Origin: Desulfobulbus sp. | Lineage (GTDB): Bacteria; Desulfobacterota; Desulfobulbia; Desulfobulbales; Desulfobulbaceae | Assembly: GCA_030600525.1 (NCBI GenBank) | Contig: JAUVLX010000057.1 | Span: forward strand, 1 to 14,429 | DNA length: 14,429 bases | Direction of reading: 5' to 3' | In this document: piece after piece, positions 8,501 to 14,429 of the stretch | How positions within the stretch are numbered: the first letter of the stretch is position 1 | How the letters are laid out: each line of letters opens with the position of its first letter | The notes under the pieces: generated by a model | What the model saw: only the letters and a program-made list of their open reading frames with translations | Told to the model about the DNA's origin: nothing | Database searches by the model: none | Position numbers and translations under genes: made by a program

Positions 8501-8590
8501 CAAGAAAGACTCGCGGAACCAGTGGTGCCAAGCTTTCACCATACCAAAGTATACAAAACGAGTAAGAACCATGAGGAAGGAGTATAAACA

Positions 8591-8869
8591 ATGTGTCTAG
8601 CTATACCAATGCAAGTCGTAGAACTCAAAGGGAAAGAGGATGACTTTCTTGATCCCCTTGTGGCCCTGGTTAATGCAGATGGCATTCAGAAAGAAATTCG
8701 ATTGGAAATGGCTGACCGCCCCCCAAAAATAGGTGAATACGTCATCATCCATGCTGGATTTGCCATCCATACCCTCACCGAAGAAGACGCAAAAATCAAT
8801 CTCGACCTGATGCGCCAGATGGCCGAAGGCTTGGAGAAAGAGGGCCGACTCCCCGGACCAGCCTCATGA
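8591..8869 (+). CDS. hypC: HypC/HupF-family hydrogenase maturation chaperone
   Basis: HypC binds HypD to form the scaffold on which Fe(CN)2CO is assembled, then delivers it to the hydrogenase large subunit. The protein has 92 residues and begins MCLAIPMQV, with the essential Cys2 and the family signature MCxxIP. The core GEYVIIHAGFAIHTLTEEDA (52-71) is also typical. A charged insertion (KGKEDDFLDP, 14-23) sits in the first strand pair and makes it slightly longer than common HypC proteins. The strong ribosome site AGGAAGGAG at 8574-8582 confirms the start. Its stop overlaps the hypD start (ATGA), so the two are probably translationally coupled. Confidence 0.96.
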   Translation: MCLAIPMQVVELKGKEDDFLDPLVALVNADGIQKEIRLEMADRPPKIGEYVIIHAGFAIHTLTEEDAKINLDLMRQMAEGLEKEGRLPGPAS

Positions 8870-9954
8870 AATGTGCGGATGAATTCAGAAGCCGCGACAT
8901 AACCGCGCCACTGCTTGCAAAACTCAACCGCTGCCTGACCAGGCCGGTAAGAATTATGGAGGTATGTGGCACCCATACCATGTCAATCTTCCGGCACGGC
9001 ATTCGCTCTCTCCTGCCAGAAGGGATCACGTTGCTTTCTGGTCCAGGATGCCCGGTCTGCGTTACTCCGGCAAGCCACATTGACGCCTTTATTAAGGCTG
9101 CAGATCTGCCCGAGGTGATAGTTGCCACTTTTGGCGATCTTATCAGGGTACCGGGAAGTAAAAAGTCCCTGGCCGCTGCGCGGGCAGAAGGTGCCAGAGT
9201 AGAGATTGTTTACTCTCCTATGGATGCACTGGAACTCGCTCGCAAAGAAAAAAACAAAAAAGTTGTTTTTCCCGCCATTGGGTTTGAAACAACGATACCG
9301 ACCATAGCGGCAACAATCCTGGCAGCAGAACAGCAACAGATAGATAATTTTTTCATTATCAGTGCCGGCAAAACCATGCCTCAGCCCCTGGAACTGCTCA
9401 TGTCTGATCCAGCACTGGAAGTAGACGGGCTCCTCTGCCCAGGACACGTCAGTGCTATCATCGGTGCCAACGCTTATCAGCCACTTGCAGAAAAATACAA
9501 TTTAAGCTGTGCCGTGGCAGGCTTTGAACCGGCCGACATCATCGCCGGGCTCCTCAGTATTGTCAAACAGATAAACAAAGGCCAACCGCAAGTTGACAAC
9601 TGCTACACCCGCGTTGTAACAGACAAGGGAAACCTCAAAGCCCAAGAATTAATTAACCATGTTTTCATCCCGGAAGACAGTGAGTGGAGGGGCCTTGGTA
9701 TTATTCCCGGAAGCGGTCTGAAATTAAGGGAAAAATTTGCCAGGTTCGATGCACTCAAGGAGCTCGCCATCCCCATTAAGCCAACAAAGGATCCCAAAGG
9801 CTGCAAATGTGGAGACATCCTTAAAGGACTGATGCTGCCCCCCGACTGCCCTCTCTACGGAAAACGTTGCACCCCACTCCAGCCGATTGGCCCCTGCATG
9901 GTTTCCAACGAAGGAACCTGTGCAGCTTACCATCGATACAGTGAAAAAAAGTAA
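8866..9954 (+). CDS. hypD: HypD, Fe-S scaffold for Fe(CN)2CO assembly
   Basis: The protein has 362 residues, the usual HypD length. Visible motifs are EVCGTHT (C34), SGPGCPVC (C62, C65), the redox-active and iron-binding cysteines, CPGHVSAIIG (191-200) and AGFEPADI (218-225). The C-terminal [4Fe-4S] domain has C313, C315, C328, C335, C344 and C352. HypD is the iron-sulfur partner of HypC and holds the iron while CN and CO are attached. It starts inside the hypC stop codon (4-nt overlap). All expected cysteines are present, so it should be functional. Confidence 0.97.
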   Translation: MKCADEFRSRDITAPLLAKLNRCLTRPVRIMEVCGTHTMSIFRHGIRSLLPEGITLLSGPGCPVCVTPASHIDAFIKAADLPEVIVATFGDLIRVPGSKKSLAAARAEGARVEIVYSPMDALELARKEKNKKVVFPAIGFETTIPTIAATILAAEQQQIDNFFIISAGKTMPQPLELLMSDPALEVDGLLCPGHVSAIIGANAYQPLAEKYNLSCAVAGFEPADIIAGLLSIVKQINKGQPQVDNCYTRVVTDKGNLKAQELINHVFIPEDSEWRGLGIIPGSGLKLREKFARFDALKELAIPIKPTKDPKGCKCGDILKGLMLPPDCPLYGKRCTPLQPIGPCMVSNEGTCAAYHRYSEKK

Positions 9955-9973
9955 CCCGAGCAAAACATAATTT

Positions 9974-10993
9974 ATGAGAACAACAAAAACAGTAAGCCTT
10001 GACCACGGAAGCGGAGGCCTTGCCAGCCAGAACCTGATCAGCAACCTGTTCCTGAAGTATCTTACAAGCCCGGCGCTGCACGAACTGGAAGACTGTGCAG
10101 TACTTGACGAGCATCATGGCAGAATCGCCATGACCACAGACAGCTATGTTGTTGACCCGCTTTTTTTCCCTGGAGGCAACATTGGCGAACTGGCAATAAA
10201 CGGCACCGTAAACGACCTGGCAATGCGTGGAGCGCGCCCTGTAGCACTCAGCCTGGGACTAATCATAGAAGAAGGGTTTTCAATGGAAAGCCTGGAGCAG
10301 ATTATTAAATCAGTTGCCGAAGCTTCAGACGCTGCCAATGTAGCAGTCGTTACCGGAGACACCAAAGTGGTCCAGAAAGGCAAGGCCGACGGGATATTTA
10401 TCAACACCAGCGGTGTGGGTATTGTCTCCCATCGCTGCAACATTTCAAGTACCCAGGCAAAACCAGGAGACACGGTCATTGTCTCAGGCTCCATTGCTGA
10501 CCATGGCATTACCATAATGAGCAGTCAGGCGGGAATCGCCATTAGCGGCGATATCCAGAGTGACACCCAATCACTCCACGGGCTTGTGGCAGCGATCCTT
10601 GAAGAGGCACCATGCGCTACCCACGTTATGCGCGACCCGACCAGAGGCGGGGTTGCCACGACCTTGTGCGAGATAGCTTCTGCATCAAAGGTTGAAATCA
10701 CTCTGGAGCAGGATCAACTACCGATCAAGGCATCGGTCAACGCGGCATGCGAACTCATCGGCCTAGACCCACTGTACCTGGCCAATGAAGGGAAATGCCT
10801 GGTAATTTGCGATCCAGCGCAGGCAGGAAAAATTCTGCAGACGATGCGCCAATGCCCACAAGGTAAGGAAGCTACGATCATAGGAACGGTCACCGGCAAA
10901 GCTGAACAAGGAAGAGTGAGCTTGACCACCACCATAGGCGGCAAACGACTCCTTGAGCCCCTTACCGGCGAGCCACTTCCACGAATATGTTGA
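9974..10993 (+). CDS. hypE: HypE, thiocyanate-forming dehydratase
   Basis: HypE dehydrates its own C-terminal thiocarboxamide in an ATP-dependent reaction to give the thiocyanate that donates CN to the HypC-HypD complex. The protein has 339 residues and a PurM-like fold. Residues 10-15 are DHGSGG; TDSYVVDPLFFPGGN (55-69), NDLAMRGARP (80-89) and VTGDTKVV (126-133) follow. The C-terminus is PRIC, with Cys339 as the carbamoyl-accepting residue. It starts 19 nt after hypD. Its end is followed by the 184-nt gap before hypA, the largest gap within the hyp set. Confidence 0.97.
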   Translation: MRTTKTVSLDHGSGGLASQNLISNLFLKYLTSPALHELEDCAVLDEHHGRIAMTTDSYVVDPLFFPGGNIGELAINGTVNDLAMRGARPVALSLGLIIEEGFSMESLEQIIKSVAEASDAANVAVVTGDTKVVQKGKADGIFINTSGVGIVSHRCNISSTQAKPGDTVIVSGSIADHGITIMSSQAGIAISGDIQSDTQSLHGLVAAILEEAPCATHVMRDPTRGGVATTLCEIASASKVEITLEQDQLPIKASVNAACELIGLDPLYLANEGKCLVICDPAQAGKILQTMRQCPQGKEATIIGTVTGKAEQGRVSLTTTIGGKRLLEPLTGEPLPRIC

Positions 10994-11003
10994 TTTAATG
11001 GTA

Positions 11004-11035
11004 CCTTGAAAAATTAGATTTTTCGATCAAGGTCA
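11004..11035 (+). repeat. Bulged inverted repeat in the hypE-hypA gap
   Basis: CCTTGA (11004-11009) is complementary to TCAAGG (11027-11032), and the A-rich and T-rich stretches between them can also pair, leaving a bulge. TCAAGG is repeated just after (11033-11038 region). It might be a weak terminator, an mRNA processing site or a regulatory palindrome separating hypE from hypAB. There is no good T tract. Confidence 0.25.
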
Positions 11036-11177
11036 AGGATCACGATGAATTTTACCGCAGGCATATGGTTGATATTCCGAGAATAAAATTTTGAGTGGAA
11101 CGCCGAGATTGGAAGAAAAAGCAATTTTCCAAGGTGGCATTCAGCTTTTAACAAAGACCGACAACCACGACAACACC

Positions 11178-11564
11178 ATGCATGAACTTTCTCTTGCCCA
11201 AAACCTGATTGACCAGCTTCTGCAGTTATCCAAGCAGCATGATGCCAAAACCGTTACCAAGGTAACAGTCATGATCGGTCCCTTTTCAGGCATTGTCGTA
11301 GAATCCTTTGCCTTTGGTTTCAAAGCCTTGAAACAGGATCATCAGCCAATTACTGGCGCCCAGCTCATACTTGAGACTCCGGCACCTGAATATATCTGTC
11401 TCGATTGCAAAACAATCAACACCGGAGATACAAGAACGGCTGATGGACACCCAAAAGCTGTCTACGAAACCATAAACGACAAGATCTGCTCAGCATGCGG
11501 ATCAAACCGCCTCTCGCCCAATGGAGGCGCTGAGCTTATATTAAAACAACTTGAAATGGAGTAA
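11178..11564 (+). CDS. hypA: HypA nickel-insertion metallochaperone
   Basis: HypA binds nickel and, with HypB, delivers it to the hydrogenase large subunit. The protein has 128 residues and begins MHELSLAQ, the family signature in which His2 and the N-terminal amine bind Ni(II). The zinc site is C74-x2-C77 and C104-x2-C107. The loop between the CxxC pairs is longer than in E. coli HypA. The start must be ATG 11178 because the Ni site requires Met-His-Glu at the N-terminus; an in-frame upstream GTG at 11091 would bury it. It is followed 5 nt later by hypB, the usual partner. Confidence 0.96.
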   Translation: MHELSLAQNLIDQLLQLSKQHDAKTVTKVTVMIGPFSGIVVESFAFGFKALKQDHQPITGAQLILETPAPEYICLDCKTINTGDTRTADGHPKAVYETINDKICSACGSNRLSPNGGAELILKQLEME

Positions 11565-11569
11565 TTACG

Positions 11570-12280
11570 ATGTGCGATGTATGCGGCTGCCAACTACATG
11601 ACCACCATCATTCTGACAGTAGAATCGTTGAAGTCAACCAGAGCCTGTTGGAAGCAAACCAGAAGCAGGCAGCATCCAACAAAACCCACATTGAAAAAAT
11701 GGGTGCCATAGCCATCAACCTGATTTCCAGCCCCGGATCAGGAAAAACGACCTTGCTCGAACGAACCATTGATGAGTTGGGTGACAGTGTCAAAATCGGT
11801 GTGATCGAGGGTGACATCGAAACAGAACGCGATGCTGATAGAATTAGGGCTAAAGGTGTACCTGCTGTTCAGTTGACTACAGGTGGTGCCTGTCACTTGG
11901 ATGCGCCCATGGTACACGGCGGCCTTCACGTGCTGGAGCACCTTGGCAAAGGGACAAAGTTTGACATTATCTTTATTGAAAATGTCGGCAATCTGGTCTG
12001 CCCGGCCAGCTTTGACCTGGGTGAACACCGCCGGGCCATTCTTCTCTCTGTTCCTGAAGGATCGGACAAGCCCGTGAAGTACCCGACCACCTTTAAAGGT
12101 GCTGACTTGTTTATGATCACCAAAATCGACTTGTATCAGCATTTTGACTTTGACCCTGAAGAGGCTAAAAGCGAAGCCCTAAAAATTCAGCCGGACCTGG
12201 ACATACTTTCTTTGTCTGCGACAACCGGCGAAGGCTTTGATCAGTGGATTGCCTACCTGAAAAACCTGCTTAACAAGTAG
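11570..12280 (+). CDS. hypB: HypB GTPase, nickel delivery
   Basis: HypB is the SIMIBI GTPase that powers nickel transfer to the hydrogenase. The protein has 236 residues. The N-terminus MCDVCGCQ (C2, C5, C7) is the CxxCGC high-affinity nickel site. It is followed by a short histidine cluster (HDHHH, 10-14), not a long polyHis stretch. The P-loop is SSPGSGKTT (53-61). GACHLDA (C108, H109) and NLVCPASFDLGE (C144) form the dimer-interface metal site, and TKID (184-187) is the G4 motif. Ribosome site GGAG (11558-11561) lies 8 nt upstream. It is the last gene of the run and is closed by a hairpin at 12294-12326. Confidence 0.97.
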   Translation: MCDVCGCQLHDHHHSDSRIVEVNQSLLEANQKQAASNKTHIEKMGAIAINLISSPGSGKTTLLERTIDELGDSVKIGVIEGDIETERDADRIRAKGVPAVQLTTGGACHLDAPMVHGGLHVLEHLGKGTKFDIIFIENVGNLVCPASFDLGEHRRAILLSVPEGSDKPVKYPTTFKGADLFMITKIDLYQHFDFDPEEAKSEALKIQPDLDILSLSATTGEGFDQWIAYLKNLLNK

Positions 12281-12293
12281 CAACAAGTTCCCT

Positions 12294-12326
12294 ACAGGTG
12301 GTCGAAGATGATCTCCGGCCACCTGT
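12294..12326 (+). terminator. Bidirectional terminator hairpin between hypB and DUF2284 gene
   Basis: ACAGGTGGTCG (12294-12304) pairs with CGGCCACCTGT (12316-12326) over 11 bp with a single G-U pair and an 11-nt loop. It sits in the 46-nt space between two convergent stop codons, where a shared terminator is expected. The T run after it is only TTT on the plus strand and absent on the minus strand, so termination efficiency is uncertain. Confidence 0.6.
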
Positions 12327-12911
12327 TTACAAAACCAGTACGATTCCCAACATCAATGCCATCTCACCGTCTTCGTGGATCTGCCAACTCAAGTCCCAAC
12401 CAAGTGCATTACACAGCGCACCGACATTAACCCCCAGCCCTGAAACGGAAAACCTGGCTTCATCTGGAAACCGACAAGGTTGACTATACTGCAGTACCCT
12501 GCACGCCTGATCAGCAGGACAAAACAACTCCTTGCATGATCCAGCCGCTACGCCCTGTGCCTTGGAAAAGCCAAGGGGAACGGCAGCCAGCTCTATCGCG
12601 GCTGCGACCTCGTGGATATTTTTCGCCACCTTCAGCCGACCGTTGCCTGCAAGTATTGAAGCAGCGACATCTCTGGTAAAGACCAATACCCATTCATACC
12701 CATCCAGCACTGTACGAAAGCAATCCGGCGACATAACGTGCGGCGGACACCCTGGTGCAAGTCCATAGCTTGGGCAACGGGGTGACCGGCACATGGCTGC
12801 AAACCTATCTTCAACAACCAGCTTGGATGAAGGTAGCCACACAGCCCTACTTGCGCCACTTTCAATCGCAAAATCAAGTAGCGTCTGTCTTCGGCTTGCC
12901 CCCTGAACCAC
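12327..12911 (-). CDS. DUF2284 cysteine-rich metal-binding protein
   Basis: The protein has 194 residues when started at GTG 12911. It fits the DUF2284 family of predicted metal (probably Fe-S) binding proteins by the two conserved cysteine blocks. The first is C41-x4-C46-x8-C55-PP (MCRSPRCPSYGLAPGCPP). The second is C126-x4-C131-x5-C137-x8-C146 (ending QPCRFPDEARFS). These proteins are common in anaerobes and have no settled function. I chose GTG 12911 because a strong ribosome site AGGGAGG (plus-strand 12917-12923) lies 5 nt upstream; an ATG at 12980 would add 23 residues with no family likeness. It is convergent with hypB and not part of the hyp operon. Palindromes at 13027-13052 may mark its own control region. 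Confidence 0.8.
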   Translation of the reverse strand: MVQGASRRQTLLDFAIESGASRAVWLPSSKLVVEDRFAAMCRSPRCPSYGLAPGCPPHVMSPDCFRTVLDGYEWVLVFTRDVAASILAGNGRLKVAKNIHEVAAAIELAAVPLGFSKAQGVAAGSCKELFCPADQACRVLQYSQPCRFPDEARFSVSGLGVNVGALCNALGWDLSWQIHEDGEMALMLGIVLVL

Positions 12912-13026
12912 CTTCACCTCCCTATCACATCGCAAATTATTACCAACACAAACCCGCAGAACAAAACACCCTAACCACAAGATCGCAGTCGGCTCACCAT
13001 ATAAAAAGAACAGACAAGAAAGATTG

Positions 13027-13052
13027 CACTATGCATAGTGTGCATAGTATGC
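13027..13052 (-). promoter_or_regulatory. Operator-like palindrome with tandem 9-mers upstream of DUF2284 gene
   Basis: CACTATGCATAGTG (13027-13040) is a perfect 14-bp palindrome. It merges with a second imperfect one, GCATAGTATGC (13042-13052). Read as direct repeats, (A/G)TGCATAGT occurs twice in tandem. It lies about 115 bp upstream of the DUF2284 start on that gene's strand. The binding protein is unknown. Confidence 0.35.
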
Positions 13053-13127
13053 TAAAAAGAATTCAATAGTCGCACACCTTGATGTTCTTCCTGTAACGCT
13101 CTGTCACAATCAATGGCGTGTAGAATT

Positions 13128-13248
13128 CGGCTTAGTTACCAGAGCAGGCGATACCTTTTGGATTACAGCTGTTGTATACTGTGACACTTCTCCAGAAAAT
13201 ATCACTCAAAACTCCTTACACCCCTTTTCCTGCTCTGGTAGTTAACCG
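13128..13248. repeat. Long inverted repeat (MITE-like or structured RNA)
   Basis: TACCAGAGCAGG (13137-13148) is the perfect reverse complement of CCTGCTCTGGTA (13229-13240). The arms extend outward through TTAGT/GTTAA (two wobble pairs) and, past one unpaired C at 13131, through CGG/CCG. This gives a stem of about 20 bp enclosing 80 nt. No ORF lies inside. It could be a MITE-type element or a folded RNA. The canonical integron attC core sites are not present. Confidence 0.45.
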
Positions 13249-13523
13249 ATATCTTTTTGACTTCCCCTCCTCTTCATCACATTCTCAAGCAGAATTTATT
13301 TGTAGTGGTTCAGACTTGATCTGACAAACCTTATATTTTGTTTCAATCTAAGCTGATAAGTTAATCTGTCCCCTTTTTACGTTGGAACATTTTTTTTCAA
13401 AGATCGGTAGGTTGGCAACAGAACACCCTGTACTTCACTTCTGCCTGATCCGGAATCCTCAGGCCAAAAAAGCTATTTTCTATATATAACCGGGCTTGCC
13501 CAACAAACGGTTCAGAATCGGGT

Positions 13524-13548
13524 CAGAGGGAGCCGAAACTCCCGTCTG
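13524..13548 (-). ncRNA. Group II intron domain VI hairpin
   Basis: On the minus strand GGGAG and CTCCC, flanked by CAGA and TCTG, fold into a hairpin with a small bulge, six bases after domain V. It is followed by ACCCGAT, the probable intron 3' end. The branch-point adenosine cannot be assigned with confidence. Confidence 0.55.
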
Positions 13549-13553
13549 TCCAC

Positions 13554-13584
13554 AGAACCGTGCTTACGGGTCCGTACACGGCTC
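13554..13584 (-). ncRNA. Group II intron domain V
   Basis: On the minus strand GAGCCGTG pairs with CACGGTTC (one G-U). An AG bulge follows, and a distal UACG/CGUA stem is closed by a four-base loop. This is the catalytic domain V signature, just after the maturase stop codon as expected. At 31 nt it is slightly shorter than the usual 34. Confidence 0.75.
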
Positions 13585-13585
13585 C

Positions 13586-14290
13586 TCATGTAACATTTAT
13601 CCATTGATGAAGTGGAAACCAATGTCGTTGTCTTTCCTCTGACCTTATCCACTGTCCTGCAACGTCAATAAACCAACGATTAGAATATGCTCTGGTTAAG
13701 GCCATGGTGTTTGACAAGACCCATCTACCATTATTTGAATACACCTTACTGGCTAGTCCACGAGGTACTCCCCGTTTGATAAGTTTCCTGAACAGGTGAC
13801 AACGTCTCTTTTGCTGGTCAACAAAGCGAGACCGGAGTCTCCTCCGTACATGGGCTTCGATTTTACGCAGCTGTGATGGATATTGGGTCATGCTATAATA
13901 GCCAGACCAACCTTTATACCAGCTGTTTATCTGTTTCATCGACACCTCCAGCGATAGATGCGTTCCTCGCGAGGTCAATTCCTTGACTTTCTGCATGGCT
14001 CTTTTCATCGATTGGGCAGATATTACTATTGCCCCATCTATGATTGTCAAACCTAGAAATTTGACTTCCCGGGAATGAGCAACCTTGCTTTTGTCTAGGT
14101 TGATTTTAAGCTTGAGTTTCCCTTCAATAAATTTACTGATACTACCCATTACCCGTTCCGCCGCCTTCGGCGATCGGACAAAAATATTACAATCATCAGC
14201 AAATCGGCAGAATTCAAGCCCTCGGTGTTCAAGCTCCTTATCCAATTCATCCAGAACTACATTACTTAATAGCGGACTTAAAGGGCTTCC
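13586..14290 (-). pseudogene. ltrA: Group II intron reverse transcriptase/maturase, 5'-truncated
   Basis: The fragment has 234 codons and is open from position 14290. It starts exactly at the RT motif GSPLSPLLSNVVLDE and continues with FADD (residues 30-33, the catalytic YADD motif). Next come the KFLGL motif and domain X (maturase, around SWYKGWSGYYSMTQYP). It ends with SNRWFIDVAGQW, close to the natural C-terminus. An in-frame TAA (14291-14293) lies immediately upstream where the family would continue with PQ before GSPLSP, so the 5' half has been removed or separated. A TTG at 14245 could be taken as a start, but that would exclude conserved RT sequence, so I regard the gene as broken. No HNH endonuclease domain is seen. 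Confidence 0.85.
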
Positions 14291-14317
14291 TTATGCAAAG
14301 AAAGTAATTATGCAAAG
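14291..14317 (+). repeat. Direct repeat TTATGCAAAG x2 at the intron break
   Basis: TTATGCAAAG occurs at 14291-14300 and 14308-14317, 17 bp apart, each followed by an (A)AGTAA-like tail. The first copy begins at the exact base where reverse-transcriptase homology stops. This is what the end of an inserted mobile element would look like. The other end is outside the window. Confidence 0.5.
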
Positions 14318-14381
14318 TAAGCCGTAAAATCCGTAATAATTCGAAGGTTTATTGTTGATTTACTTAGCATAATCTTCAGTA

Positions 14382-14429
14382 ATGATGACTGAGCAGAAGC
14401 TCAAGAAATCATTAAAGGAGATATCTTTA
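14382..14429 (+). CDS. Possible start of an ORF running off the window
   Basis: ATG 14382 (or 14385) opens a frame that stays open to the last base and reads MMTEQKLKKSLKEISL. An in-frame TAA at 14370-14372 marks its upstream limit. No clear ribosome site is seen. It lies about 65 nt inside the presumed mobile-element end that interrupts the group II intron, so it may encode that element's recombinase or transposase. Sixteen codons are too few to identify a family. Confidence 0.3.
   Translation, partial: MMTEQKLKKSLKEISL

Larger units (their letters stand above)
12912..13516. other. Gene-free stretch rich in repeats and palindromes
   Basis: I find no supported gene in these 605 nt. Contents: the DUF2284 ribosome site (12917-12923), a candidate minus-strand promoter close to it (TTGTTC, 16 nt, TAATAA), the ATGCATAGT repeats (13027-13052), and a 20-bp stem inverted repeat (13128-13248). 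There are also a GTTCAGACTTGATCTGAC motif near 13309-13326, a TTAATCTGTCCCC motif near 13362-13374, and a small GGGCTTGCCC hairpin (13492-13501) next to the intron 3' end. It looks like accumulated mobile-element debris. Confidence 0.5.
13517..14290 (-). mobile_element. 3' remnant of a group II intron
   Basis: The segment carries, in minus-strand order, the C-terminal part of an intron-encoded reverse transcriptase/maturase, a domain V hairpin, a domain VI hairpin and a 3' end of ACCCGAT (13517-13523), with the AY terminus typical of group II introns. The RNA 5' domains I-IV and the first half of the protein are missing. The homology ends sharply at 14290, where another element appears to start. 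The remnant cannot splice or move by itself. Class is uncertain; the absence of an HNH endonuclease domain would suit endonuclease-less lineages. Confidence 0.8.

Noticed and set aside
11090..11110. Sigma-54 promoter before hypA (TGGAAC...TTGG)
   Set aside because: Sigma-54 promoters are common for hyp genes, but the -12 GC is missing and the spacing does not fit.
12755..13069. 104-residue plus-strand ORF
   Set aside because: It is antisense to the DUF2284 gene, whose cysteine motifs and ribosome site are convincing; its own sequence has no family features.
13128..13248. Integron attC site
   Set aside because: The overall size fits, but neither end carries the RYYYAAC/GTTRRRY core pair and no integrase or cassette genes are near.
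1..14429. CRISPR array, tRNA or rRNA genes
   Set aside because: No regularly spaced repeats of CRISPR type and no tRNA cloverleaf or rRNA signature were noticed; the short tandem repeats at 13027 and 14291 have only two units each.

Overview
The window looks like a chromosomal stretch from an anaerobic sulfate- or sulfur-metabolising bacterium of the Desulfobacterota type (Desulfobulbales-like). This is inferred from the pairing of heterodisulfide-reductase-like genes (HdrD-like, HdrA, MvhD) with a complete [NiFe]-hydrogenase maturation set. No rRNA or other taxonomic marker is present.

Layout. 1-726: a zinc-ribbon transposase remnant on the minus strand (130-411), then about 315 nt without a gene. 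727-6094: a plus-strand redox cluster. It holds an HTH domain fused to an HdrD-like iron-sulfur protein, a very large double HdrA flavoprotein with six or more Fe-S motifs, an MvhD-type [2Fe-2S] protein overlapping it, and a small four-cysteine protein of unknown role. 6179-12280: hypF, hypC, hypD, hypE, hypA and hypB, all on the plus strand, full length and with their catalytic residues. 12327-12911: a convergent DUF2284 cysteine-rich protein, separated from hypB by a strong hairpin. 12912-13516: about 600 nt without genes but rich in palindromes, long inverted repeats and repeat-like motifs. 13517-14290: the 3' end of a group II intron on the minus strand (reverse transcriptase from the SPLSPLLSN motif onward, domain X, RNA domains V and VI). 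It is cut at 14290/14291 by an apparent second mobile element, which starts with a repeated TTATGCAAAG and carries a possible ORF running off the window.

How the genes may work together. HypA-F build and insert the Fe(CN)2CO and nickel of a [NiFe]-hydrogenase. No hydrogenase structural gene lies in the window, so they act on an enzyme encoded elsewhere. The adjacent HdrA-HdrA/MvhD/HdrD-like set looks like a soluble flavin-based electron-transfer (possibly bifurcating) complex. MvhD normally connects a hydrogenase or formate dehydrogenase to HdrA, so placement next to hyp genes fits a hydrogen-linked role. The unusual point is that the HdrD-like subunit begins with a DNA-binding domain of the MerR/excisionase/BldC kind, so it may be a redox-responsive regulator or a moonlighting electron carrier. 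Mobile-element debris flanks the metabolic block on both sides.
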